Shown here: piece after piece, positions 53,807 to 64,000 of the stretch
Layout of the letters: every line of letters starts with the position of its first letter
How positions within the stretch are numbered: position 1 is the first letter of the stretch
DNA from: Dirofilaria immitis
Lineage: Eukaryota; Nematoda; Chromadorea; Rhabditida; Onchocercidae
Length of the DNA: 64,000 bases
Reading direction: 5' to 3'
Assembly (NCBI GenBank): GCA_024305405.1
Contig: JAKNDB010000065.1
Coordinates: 434,001-498,000, forward strand
Position numbers and translations under genes: made by a program
The notes under the pieces: generated by a model
Databases searched by the model: none
What the model was told of the DNA's origin: nothing
Seen by the model: the letters and a program-made list of their open reading frames with translations, nothing else

Positions 53807-56800
53807 CTAGCATTGGGTAGTACAGTAAGTTCGTGGGAATAATGTTTTCTCGTCTTCCAGAAGCCGACAAGCCTTATCTAATAGCTGCTGAACTTTTTGA
53901 CAATTTGGGCGAATGGGTGCTGAAGCACAGGGAAGTAGATGGTATGTACGAAAACCGATGCATCGGTCAATCACCGTGAGCAATAAACGACCATGTTCAT
54001 TTCGGCTAATAACCAATTTTTCATGTGATTTCAGGAAATTAATCTAAAAAATAAAATAAATATTTTTAACGTCAAAATAGAATAAATAAAATGTAAGGTC
54101 TAAACAATCATAAAATTCAGATATCATTCGTAAGCTTGTTCACATTTATGATTAAGATGAACAATAAGAATAAACGAGAAAACTTAGTTAGAACTTCGCG
54201 TTACTACAAAGATATATAAGCATTAGTGTCTAATTCTAGATCGACAAGCCCATGCATTTCTCTCTCTGAATGTTAAATTAACTATATAGTTGATGCCAAA
54301 ATCATACAAATTTAAATAGACCATAAAAAGCAGCATTTCTCCGAATAAATTATAATTACTTGAATAGTTCCCAAAGCGAGAAACATCAGTAATACTCCAT
54401 TATATCGTTTTTGATAGACTAAAGCATCTAGTTGCTGGCGAACAGTGCCATGCTCATATACTGGTTGAAGCTCCTTATCCATATAATCACTGCAAAACAC
54501 ATAAACGAATATGAGAATAATGGTCAGAATTTAATCCACTGAAAAAAAAAAAAAAAAAACAGATATAAGGAACTAGTAACATCAATAATTGGAGAAAAAC
54601 AGTCCTATTAATTATCATAATATAATTATTCTCAGTAAATTCTAATAAATTTTTTAGAAAACTTTTCAAAAAAATTATTCTCAGTAAAACTTTTCTAAAA
54701 CAAGAGAGTGAAAAACGACAATAATGGACCTGAAAAGTTCCACTACGCGAACTTTTTTGCCATTCGCTGATCCCGGATAGTGTCCAGAGCAGTCCATTCC
54801 AAGAAAGTCCAAGGGTCCTGATCTATATCAGATATCATCAAATATCGCTCAGGTTCGTTTTCTGCAGCACGCCTGAAAAAATCCAAAACAATGCAAATGA
54901 AACAAATACCAAACTTCATATGCATGGACATTTCCATTGCAAACATTCCATAAAAAGATGATATTTAACCATAACGACAACATCATCAAGTAAAACATAC
55001 AATAAATGATTTCACAAATATTAATGATTATCTCGATTTGTAAATGAAATTCAATTTAGTTATAAAAATATCGAGAATTGCCTGCGAGAAACAGAAGAAT
55101 TATCGACAAACAAAGTGCAATGAGTACCATCGCTGAGTACACAGCCAAAACCATATTTATTAGTATAATCTACCCATTTGCTCACCATATTTAATTGAAA
55201 ATCAAGTGGTCGAGGTGCATCATCCGTTACTAAAACATAATTACTTATTATGGTAAAGAAAAAATTGACAATGGTATGAACCTGCGCTAAATCAAATCAA
55301 AGTGCATATATGTGAAACTTTCAAGGATGATGATGACAGCAACAACCTTTCCAAAAACGTATATAAAAGCATTTTCTAGATCAAATATAAACTGGATAAA
55401 TCCAGCCAATTGCAATAAGAAATTTTTTTTTTTGAGAAATATGGATCTGGGTAATAATTATGATAGTACCAGTGTAATAGCCCAATAACAATTGTTTGTA
55501 CAAATTTCTACAGTCAGAAATTGATCGTGGACGAGCATTTAAGCAACCTTCGGAGCCAATTCCCGAATCACCAATGCTGCAACCTCCTCCAAAGCCCTAC
55601 AATTTTGGAAACTTAATGAAAAAAATATGAAAATTTTATTGGCAAAGTAAAAGGCGCGTTTGTCAGGCAGAAGAAATGATTGATAATTACTTTCAATGGT
55701 TTCGATCTTAAACAAAGTTATCATATTAGAAAAAATAGGGTTATCATCTATAATAAAAATTAGCTCACGAATGAATTAAAACATACTTGGTCAAAATTTG
55801 GCACCTTAGACACTTGGCATATGTTATTTTCTTTCGTTTTTATTGAACATAGTTCTTGTATTCTAAAATATTCCTATTCACTTAAAAAAGGAAAGTAATT
55901 AAGTAGAAAACCATTTAAATGCCCATTGCAAACCGAGGAATTGAATTATTTTATTGAAATAGACAAAAATTGTTCCAAGGAAATTATTCTCTATTGAAAA
56001 GATATTGTAAACATTTGTTTTAGTGTCAGTCAGTCATAGAAATTCTTATATCTATCGAGATCATTTTTTTTTGTCATTTAAAATTCCTGTTCCGCTCGTT
56101 TTGACAAGTTATCCAAATAAAAACAATCTTTTTCCCTTTTTCAAATATTTGAAAATAGATAAAAGATGATCGACTAGAAACAAACAAGAGACTGGGCGAA
56201 ATATTCTCAGTAACATTTACACGATTTTTAAGACTAGCAAAATAACCCTGTAATATCCTTGCTGCCAAGATATGGATGACACTTGATAGCACCTATTTTC
56301 ATCCGAATTACCATATCCGGAATAAGTAATCTGAAAAGGATGTTTTATATTTCCATTGGATTATCCTGGTAACGTATGTAATGATTTTCTTTTCGCTAAC
56401 CATCCAAAATGTGAATCGCCAACTAATCGTCAAAAAAATATGAATTGAACAATTAGTAGCTAAATTGAACAAGTTGTCTTAACATATGCATATATCATTC
56501 TTACTTTGAAATGAGATCCTCGGCAGAAATGCAAATTTTTGGTTTAAGCGGAAAGGAATAATCGCATGACGCTATTTTAACATAAGTTTTTTCTAAAGTG
56601 TCAGCCTCAAATGGCGGTTTACCGATCAACATGCAATAAAGTATGCAGCCAATGGACCACGCTTCCGATTCCTTTGAATGACCTTCTCGCTTAAGTACCT
56701 ACAAAATTTATTTTTTATTCTATTTTTCTCTTTTTTTTGATTTTGGAAATTTCAAATTTTCGTAGAAATTAGAAGTAATAAATCCAAAAAAATAAAAAAA

Positions 56801-59229
56801 TAAATCAAATTGCCGAATTAGCAAAATCATTGACAAAAGAGATATGCTTCTAAGAAATAATGCGATTTAAAATCTCGTTTAGAAATACAAATGTTTTCAC
56901 CTCCTAACAACTACGGTCGTAAAGTTAATGAAAAAGTAAAGCGATATAACTACCTACCTAAAATCTTTAGTTATTTATCCATTGCACATGAAACAGCATT
57001 TTCATTAATGCTGCGTAACTCAAAAAGATTCCTTCATTCTTTTCTACCATAGCGACATTGAATTTCAAAGACTTCAAAAAACAAAAACGAAAACAAAACA
57101 AGACAAAAAAAAGGAGAATACGTTTTAGGTTCATTCATCGTTCCAAAAAAAATGAAATTGGGTCGACGAAAAAGAGAAGTGATATCTCTAAATTTTAAAA
57201 TGTTACAAAAATTGTATGCTAAGGATGAATAAAAGACCTGCGGCGAAAGATAATTTGGTGTTCCGCAAACATTCAACGAGCAGTATGGCAAATCGCTCAA
57301 TTTCAGAGCTAATCCAAAATCTGCCAGTTTTACCTGCAATTTCCATTTTTTCAAACATTCAGGGTTTTGAACGAATAAAAATTTCAAATGGAAAGAAAAA
57401 GAGAATGGAAAGAATTTTGGAATTCAGTCATAGAACCAATGCCTTGATAGAATTTGAAAAATGAGGAAGGAAAAACTTTTCGCTACCACTGAATAATTCC
57501 TGTAATCAGTTCATGAACATACGATCAAAAACTGTATTAAGCTTGGGGCAGAATGTTAATATAATAACCAATCCTTTAACAGAAAAAGTGATAATAAAGT
57601 AAATGACATTTTTATGGCATATCATATCAGAAAAACAGTATTTAAATCAATGGCTTCATAAATAAAATGATAAACAAATATTGGAAATACCTGATCATTA
57701 CTGCTAAGCAGAACATTACCGGGTTTCAGATCACGATGCAAAATGCCAATTTGTTCATGCAAATATGTGACCGCATCAACAATTTGAAGTAAATACATCC
57801 GGGCACTATGATCTCCTAGACGTCCTCCTAAAAAGAAAAAGAGAAAAATAGACAGTGGAAAATGAAATAAAAAGAAAAAAAAGGGAAAGAACAAGGAGGA
57901 AGTCTATTTGCTTAAGTAAATGGTAAGGTTGATCGGATAGTTCACCTTCGGTGACCGATCACAGTCATGTCATTAGTAACATTAATTTAAGAATTATAGG
58001 TCAGAAACTTCTATAGGCAACAAACTCTGATAGGAAAATCTCGTAACACTGCAAAAGTCTACTCTTTAGCATCATGTCAATTTAATTAAGATGCGTTTCT
58101 TTTTATTTGTATGCCTCGCTATTTTGAATAATTACAAAGACCACATATATCACGAACATTTGAGAAAAAACTGGTGATAACGGCTTCCTTGTCTCAATAT
58201 CATAATAAAAACAAATTGACCCAAGGCTTTCCAAGCTTTGACAGAATAGGGAACTAGAACACATGTCAATGATACTTCTCCAACATTCAAAATTTTTGCA
58301 ATTTAAAAGCACTATAATTTTGCAACTAATCTTTTGCGGCAAATCGAATTTCACGTTTCGAGATGTTTATCCAAAATAGCGATATGTTACAATAAATAGT
58401 AGAATGACATGAAATAATAATTTTCTCTGTCTGTTTTTATTCGGTACTACATATCAAAAAAAGCAACAAACCAGGTGCATTTTGAATTCGACAAAGTAGA
58501 GTTCCGCTATGACATAATTCAAGAACCATGTAGACGTTGGTATTATCTTCGAAACAATTCAAAAACTTGACCACATTTGGATGGTTCAAGGACTCGTGGA
58601 TCGCTATCTCTTTGCGCATTTTTTCCAGCTGCGAATGCTTGGTGAGACGACTTTTGGAAACAATTTTCAGTGCCACTTCTATCATAGATGAGGAATCCTT
58701 TGCTGCATAACAACGCGCAAAGCCTCCCTCAAACAATTTAAATCACTCTTTTACCCTTCTTTTCATTTCATTGTTAAATTTTTCAGTTAATAAATAGTTA
58801 ATGGTAACAGAGTTATTTGAAACAAAAAGTTTTTCCTTTTTTTTTTTAGAACAAAGAGGCACATATAATAAATGTGGCATAGTTATGAACAAAGATTTAG
58901 TATATTTTCCTATACATAAACATGCAAACATCAGGTTAAGACTGATGAAAATAAAGATAGAGCTAGTAATGGAAGGCTAGCAGTAGAAAAGAATTCTAAC
59001 AAGCAATATAACAAAACTTCTTTTTAAGACATTGCTTATTTTCATCTATGATATGAGAAGAAAATTACCTTACCTTGCCAAGATAAACTGTTGGCGTATA
59101 GTGACGATAATTTTGTGGTTCATATAGAATACCTGGTAAAACTTCTGCAATTGCTATATCATCCCCATGTTCGTTATTATGATTACCATTTGAAGTACAA
59201 GGACCTAACTGTTCCAATTTTGGTGCCAT
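53807..59229 (-). CDS. Polo-like kinase with divergent activation segment
   Basis: Minus-strand exons in reading order: 59229-59074, 58727-58472, 57827-57691, 57333-57238, 56698-56505, 56330-56221, 55596-55470, 55229-55082, 54872-54730, 54489-54360, 54043-53807. About 577 residues. The kinase domain shows LGKGGFARCY, the catalytic Lys in VALKIV, the helix-C Glu in RKEIAIH, LHRDLKPGN, ADFGLA, CGTPNYLSPQ and WSIGCILYCMLIGKPPF. Polo box 1 has VSKWVDYTNKYGFG, polo box 2 has INFLKSHEKLVI and FRTYHLL. The phosphopeptide pincer residues (Trp of SKW, His and Lys of SHEK) are kept, so docking to primed mitotic substrates is likely. Two oddities: Asn replaces the activating Thr before CGTP, and SPQ replaces APE. 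The frame is broken in the T run 54753-54758 (one base short) and in exon 6 near 56250. Orthology to PLK-1, PLK-2 or PLK-3 is not settled. Confidence 0.93.
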
Positions 59230-59232
59230 ATA

Positions 59233-59245
59233 CTGAAATTTTTAG
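59233..59245 (-). promoter_or_regulatory. Candidate trans-splice acceptor of the polo-like kinase gene
   Basis: On the minus strand AAAAATTTCAG ends three bases before the ATG. No upstream coding exon was found that would use it as a cis acceptor. Confidence 0.5.
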
Positions 59246-60245
59246 GTTAAACTTCTATATGGCATTGATTAGTACTGTAACATTGATGTTTGAATAAACA
59301 AAAACAACGCGAATTAAAACGAATAAACGAAATTTTGAAAAACAAAACTGCAATGACATTCAAAGAGAACAAATACAATTTATAACAATGATTGATTGAA
59401 CAGCACAGATCTATTTTGTGGTAACACATTCACAAGAGACGCTGAAAGAAAAAAAAAACGATTATAACTAAGCAATAATTAAACCAACACATCGATGATA
59501 CATAACAAATTCTTCATCTTATACATTTATTCTCTATAATGTTATTACTATATTTCTAGATTATTTATATGGCAAAAAAAAACGGCCAGTTATTTTTTTC
59601 CGACCAGTATAATAATAATAGCTTATTTTCATTTTTATTGTGTTCTCTCTCCTTCTACTCATTTCGATAATGACATCAGTGATATTTAAAGTTATATTAT
59701 ATCAAGCTGACTACTAATAAGATATAGTATTAATTATTTAAATGTATTAATATGGCTTAATAGTATAATCAGAATAAGAAGTAAATGAATAATCATCGAT
59801 AAAATAGATAAGTAATATTAGTAATATTAGCTTAATGTGATAAAAATGTTAGTCAATAATTAGTAGTTAAAATTAGACTTAAGCTATATTACAATTTTCT
59901 TATCATAATATATCACATGAATGATAAAGTGTATAAAGAAAAAATATTAAGCTGAAAAGAAAAAAAACGATTGAATTTTTCTTATGAGGAATGAGGAAGG
60001 AAAAATATGAAATAAATCTCCTCGAGACGAAGCTGATGCTTATATGTAGAAACAAAAGATCCTTCACAATAAGAATCAAATTTCTAACTAACATAATATC
60101 AGTAACGAAAATTTCCTCTGTTTTTTTTTTCTTCTATGTTTAATCTTATGAAACGGATTTCATGAAAATTACGCTGCGTAATACTATATCAAATGTTATA
60201 TGATTCAACATGACTTTGCATGAAACAACGTATGGCATGATATTA

Positions 60246-60330
60246 ACGTGTAATATGAGACAATACTATTCTTAACGTGTAACATGGGATAATACTAATC
60301 TTAACGTGTAACGTGAGACAATAATTCATG
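60246..60330. repeat. Tandem repeat, about 33 bp, three copies
   Basis: Unit AACGTGTAA(T/C)(A/G)TG(A/G)GA followed by CAATACTA or a variant. The copies diverge slightly. Confidence 0.85.
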
Positions 60331-60453
60331 ACAATATATGATGAAATAATAACGTACAAAATTAATCTCAAGCGGATGAAGCAATATGTAACGCAGTCCA
60401 AATGTATTAGGAGAAGAATTGAACGGATACGTTGTATACAAGACAAATGGATG

Positions 60454-60636
60454 TCATATCATTTTAATTATAATCGTAAGGATACACGCGTCATCAAGAA
60501 CCACGTTATTTTAAATATAATCATGAGGATGCAATACGCCATCAAGAACTACGTCATTTTAATTATAATCGTACGGATACACACGTCATCAAGAACCACG
60601 TTATTTTAAATATAATCATGAGGATACAATACGCCA
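60454..60636. repeat. Alternating A-B-A-B higher-order repeat
   Basis: Two related half-units of about 46 bp alternate. A carries TTTTAATTATAATCGTA and CACGTCATCAAGAACCACG; B carries TTTTAAATATAATCATGAGG and ATACGCCATCAAGA. A matches A and B matches B better than A matches B, giving a period of about 92 bp. Two periods are present. Confidence 0.9.
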
Positions 60637-61640
60637 TCAAGAGGAAACATAAGCGAAGATGTCAAATAGAATTTTTATGAATTTGATATATGAAATATAA
60701 GTGGAAGGATAGATATATCCTTGCTGATATATCTGAAAAATGATAATTACGGTTGTTTTATCTTAAGCATAAATTTAAAAGTGTTTAAAATACTAATAGA
60801 TGACAAACGATATGCTTGTTAATTGTGAAATGTGAAATGGTAGCTTCTTCATGAGTGAACAAATGATATGATAATTTAGAAAAAGAACATTTGAACAGAG
60901 CGATAAGTTTACAAAGAAAGTAAGAAGGAAAAAGAAATTGTTATATTATATCATGTTAGTTAATGATAATTAACAATGACGGAAAAGACCGTTAGATCAG
61001 AGATGAAATGGAGGGTAAAGATGACGAATGATAATACTTCAACCATTTATCTAATCTATGATCAATTCGATTGACTAACCATAATAATGTAGAGACAATT
61101 AGCAATGTAATTGTGATACAGTTTACCTTTCTCTAGAATTGTTATATAAAAATTTGCTTATTTTGCTAATTTTCAAATTCTATACTGAGTCCCGAATTCA
61201 GATCAAAATTTAAGCCTATCACATTTCTAAATATATGCATATATATATATTAATTATTAATAGTAATAAATAGATGATATTCATCATTTTCCTCACTTTT
61301 TCTGAATCTTATCTCCCATATTTCCATTTTTATTCGTTTAATAAATGCATAATAAATGTTAAGTTGAAGTTTAATTGGAGCTGCTAAAATTTTAAAACTC
61401 CAAGCTAAATCATCGATAATTATATGAAAATGATAAAATTAATATAAATGATGAAGATAAAACTGGTTTTGGAAAGATTGCATAATTATTTGAGGATGAT
61501 AATTCGTCATTTCTGATATTAAAATTGAGACTAACTAACAATTTATACATATTAATCATTTTATGAATTCAACTGAATGCTGAATGATTTGATGATGAAT
61601 ATCATGAATTACAATCATATGAGTAATATGTTTCACCAAA

Positions 61641-62147
61641 TAAATGATAAATGACAATGATTGCAATGATGATGATGATAATAAATGCGATGATGATAAT
61701 GATAATGACTGCGATGATGATAATGATTGCAATGATGATGATGATGACTGCAATGATGATGATGATGATGATTGCAATGATAATGATGATGATGATTGCA
61801 ATGACGATGATGATTGATGATTGCAATGATGATGATGATAATGATTGTAGTGATAGTGATGATGATGATTGTAATGACGATGATGATGATGATTGCAATG
61901 ATGATGATGATGATGATTGTAGTGATAGTGATGATGATGATTGTAATGACGATGATGATGATGATTGCAATGATGATGATGACGATGATTGTAGTGATAG
62001 TGATGATGATGATTGCAATGATGATGATGATGATGATGATGATTGCAATGATAATGATGATGATGATTGCAATGATGATGATGATAACGACTGCAATGAT
62101 AATGATGATAATAATTGCAATGATGATGATAATGATGATAATGATTG
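61641..62147. repeat. GATGATGATTGCAAT satellite, about 500 bp
   Basis: GAT triplets with regularly spaced TTGCAAT, TTGTAGTGATAGT and TTGTAATGAC interruptions. Several frames on both strands stay open (Asp/Cys/Asn-rich on plus, His/Tyr/Asn-rich or Ser/Leu-rich on minus) because the unit lacks stops. I do not call a gene. Confidence 0.9.
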
Positions 62148-62393
62148 ATTGTAAAAATAATAAAAGATGAGATGAGAAAGCGAAAAGAGTAAAATATCAC
62201 TGTTAAATGCAATATATTTTCTACATAAAAAAAAAAAAAAATGAACAAAATAACGATCGAATGATCGAGAAATTGTCTACAAATGTTAATACAAAATAAT
62301 GTATGTTATAGGATGAAAGAGTAGAATGAAAGAAAGAGTTATGTAACAATAGAAATTGGCTAATTAGAAGTAATTCAAAATTTCATAAAATTT

Positions 62394-62443
62394 CCTCTCT
62401 CTCTCTCTCTCTTTCTTTTCTTCTCTCTCTCTCTCTCTCTCTC
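62394..62443. repeat. CT microsatellite
   Basis: Two CT runs separated by TTTCTTTTCTT. Confidence 0.9.
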
Positions 62444-64000
62444 TTTGTATATTAGTGAAGTAGCAAAAGATTGAAAAAAAAAAAAAAAGCAGGCAGTAAT
62501 GTTATTATACCTGTTATTCGTTTGAAAAGTAATAGAAAGAATCGTAATCAATTGACCTATTTAAAAGATCTAATCAATACACGGGGCAATAGAGGTAAAA
62601 GCGGGAGAAAAGTTCAATAAATTTTTGGATATTAAAAATAAAAATAACCTCTTTCTTTTCCTCCTACATTTTTCAAGAGATCTTTTCGAGAGGCAGTTTG
62701 GGATAATTTTGTATGTGAAAAAATGAAACGAACGATTTACGATATGTTCGTTTGCTATGAAGTTGTAATTGAAATTTTTCTCAATGACAACATTTTCTCG
62801 CTATTATTAGATGAATCTTCGATTGGGCCATAACTAGGCTACCAATGAGATAAGACTAGAAGTATGCAGCCTTAAGCTAGCTCACTTACCGATTAAATTA
62901 TAAGAATTGTGGATTCCTTTTAATAATGATCACAATCGATGCTTAAAATATATCCATCCTATTAATGAGTCTTTCCAGTCTTTCTCTAATCAAAATATTA
63001 AAAAAATAGCAATAATTTGGAATAAGTTGTAAGAGGCAAGAAGCCGAAATTGTTGCGTAGTCTCGAAAAAAAAGAATAACATTGAAAATTTGAACATGCA
63101 TAGTTGGCTTTCATTTCAATCCTATTTAATAAAAGAAAGTGATATATTTGAAATGACAACAAATTTATTCTCAACTTTTTCTTTCTTCTTATCATTCCAA
63201 TCGATATATTTTCTCTTACATTTCTTCCTATTCTTCTTCCAATTCTCAACTTATTCACAATGATTGTAAAAGTTTTTGTAATTGCTGAAATAACTTTTAA
63301 AAATTTGGCTAAAAAATAGTTGGACAAAAATAAACAAACAGATTGATGAGCAAACAGATGCATATGTATATTATCGTAGATATTTTTTAACAATTAAAAG
63401 TAGTGATGATGAAATTAATCATTGATAAAAAAAAAAAAAAGATAAGAAATTCTAATAAAATATGATAGAAATATTCTTGGGTACGGTAATGAATGCAAAA
63501 ATTATGTCGTCCAAATCGTCAATTCTCACGCTAAGCTTTTTTTTAACCAAATTTTTGATTTTAATTGTTAGTAATATATGTGCTTCAAAATCATCACATA
63601 GGATTAGCTTTATTCAGATTTTCAGTTTAATTCTCGAGGTTAAGATTTATAGAAATTTAATTTAAACTTAACTGATCTAAACTGTTCGAAGTTTATAAGT
63701 TAAAGTAAAAGAGAGAATTATTTCATATCTGAAAATGTAAGTATTTTTTCCAAAATTCCAATGATCAGATCTATTCGTGGTCAGACGAAATTAGAAATGC
63801 TACACTTACTGACCTAATCTGATAAAATTACAGATCGAAAGTTAAATTAGTGCTTCTCATTTATATTAAAGCAAGCACTGATAAGGAAACCATCCGAAAA
63901 CTTCAAAAATCAAAAATTAATTTTAAAAAGCCGAAAAATACATTCCAAGTTAAAATGTATAAATGAATCTTAATTAATAAACAATCATGATAACGTTTTG

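Larger units (their letters stand above)
59230..64000. other. Repeat-rich region, no gene seen
   Basis: The 5' flank of the minus-strand kinase gene, then minisatellites (60246-60330, 60454-60636), a large GATGAT-type satellite (61641-62147) and a CT run (62394-62443). A strong donor-like GTAAGTGAG exists on the minus strand near 62885, without a convincing exon attached. The open frames near 62998 and 63462 have no recognisable protein features. Confidence 0.6.

Noticed and set aside
61556..62248. 230-codon histidine-rich open frame on the minus strand, and Asp-rich frames on plus
   Set aside because: Produced by a stop-free triplet satellite. No start context, splice sites or non-repetitive sequence.
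62870..62900. Strong GTAAGTGAG donor on the minus strand upstream of the kinase gene
   Set aside because: No convincing exon in front of it, and the kinase start already has a candidate trans-splice acceptor. A non-coding 5' exon remains possible.

Overview
The window is AT-rich (about three quarters A+T by eye), intron-rich and full of microsatellites and minisatellites. It looks like chromosomal DNA of a nematode. The evidence is short coding exons with TTTCAG-type 3' splice sites, the same sites placed just upstream of start codons (candidate spliced-leader acceptors), and genes whose best relatives are nematode ones: a cog-1/NKX6 homeobox gene, a transthyretin-like gene and the synaptotagmin snt-1. 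The wording of the synaptotagmin and transthyretin-like proteins suggests the filarial/spirurid group to me, but I could not test that.

Layout: 1-9544 is repeat-rich and without a recognised gene. 9569-21131 (+) is cog-1 in eight exons with two large introns. 21132-26057 is gene-poor. 26058-33671 (+) is a multi-exon single-pass membrane or secreted protein of a family known mainly as uncharacterised domains. 34266-35487 (+) is a small unrecognised gene. 38126-39217 (+) is a secreted transthyretin-like protein. 43974-48967 (+) is snt-1. 53807-59229 (-) is a polo-like kinase with a divergent kinase domain and both polo boxes. 59230-64000 holds satellites and simple repeats only. snt-1 and the kinase are convergent. 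The genes share no obvious pathway, although COG-1 (neuron fate) and SNT-1 (synaptic release) both act in neurons.

The strongest window-wide observation is that every recognisable gene has its reading frame broken by single-base indels, mostly one base too few in an A or T run and often inside highly conserved protein motifs. Intron phases become consistent once these are allowed for. The simplest explanation is homopolymer error in the assembly, so most genes here are probably intact in the organism and automatic gene callers would shatter them. Other points of note are the kinase activation segment (no Thr at the usual activating position, SPQ instead of APE), a 31-bp hairpin-forming minisatellite in an intron, two perfect long hairpins, and an alternating higher-order repeat near 60.5 kb. 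I found no tRNA, rRNA, known microRNA, CRISPR array or transposase.
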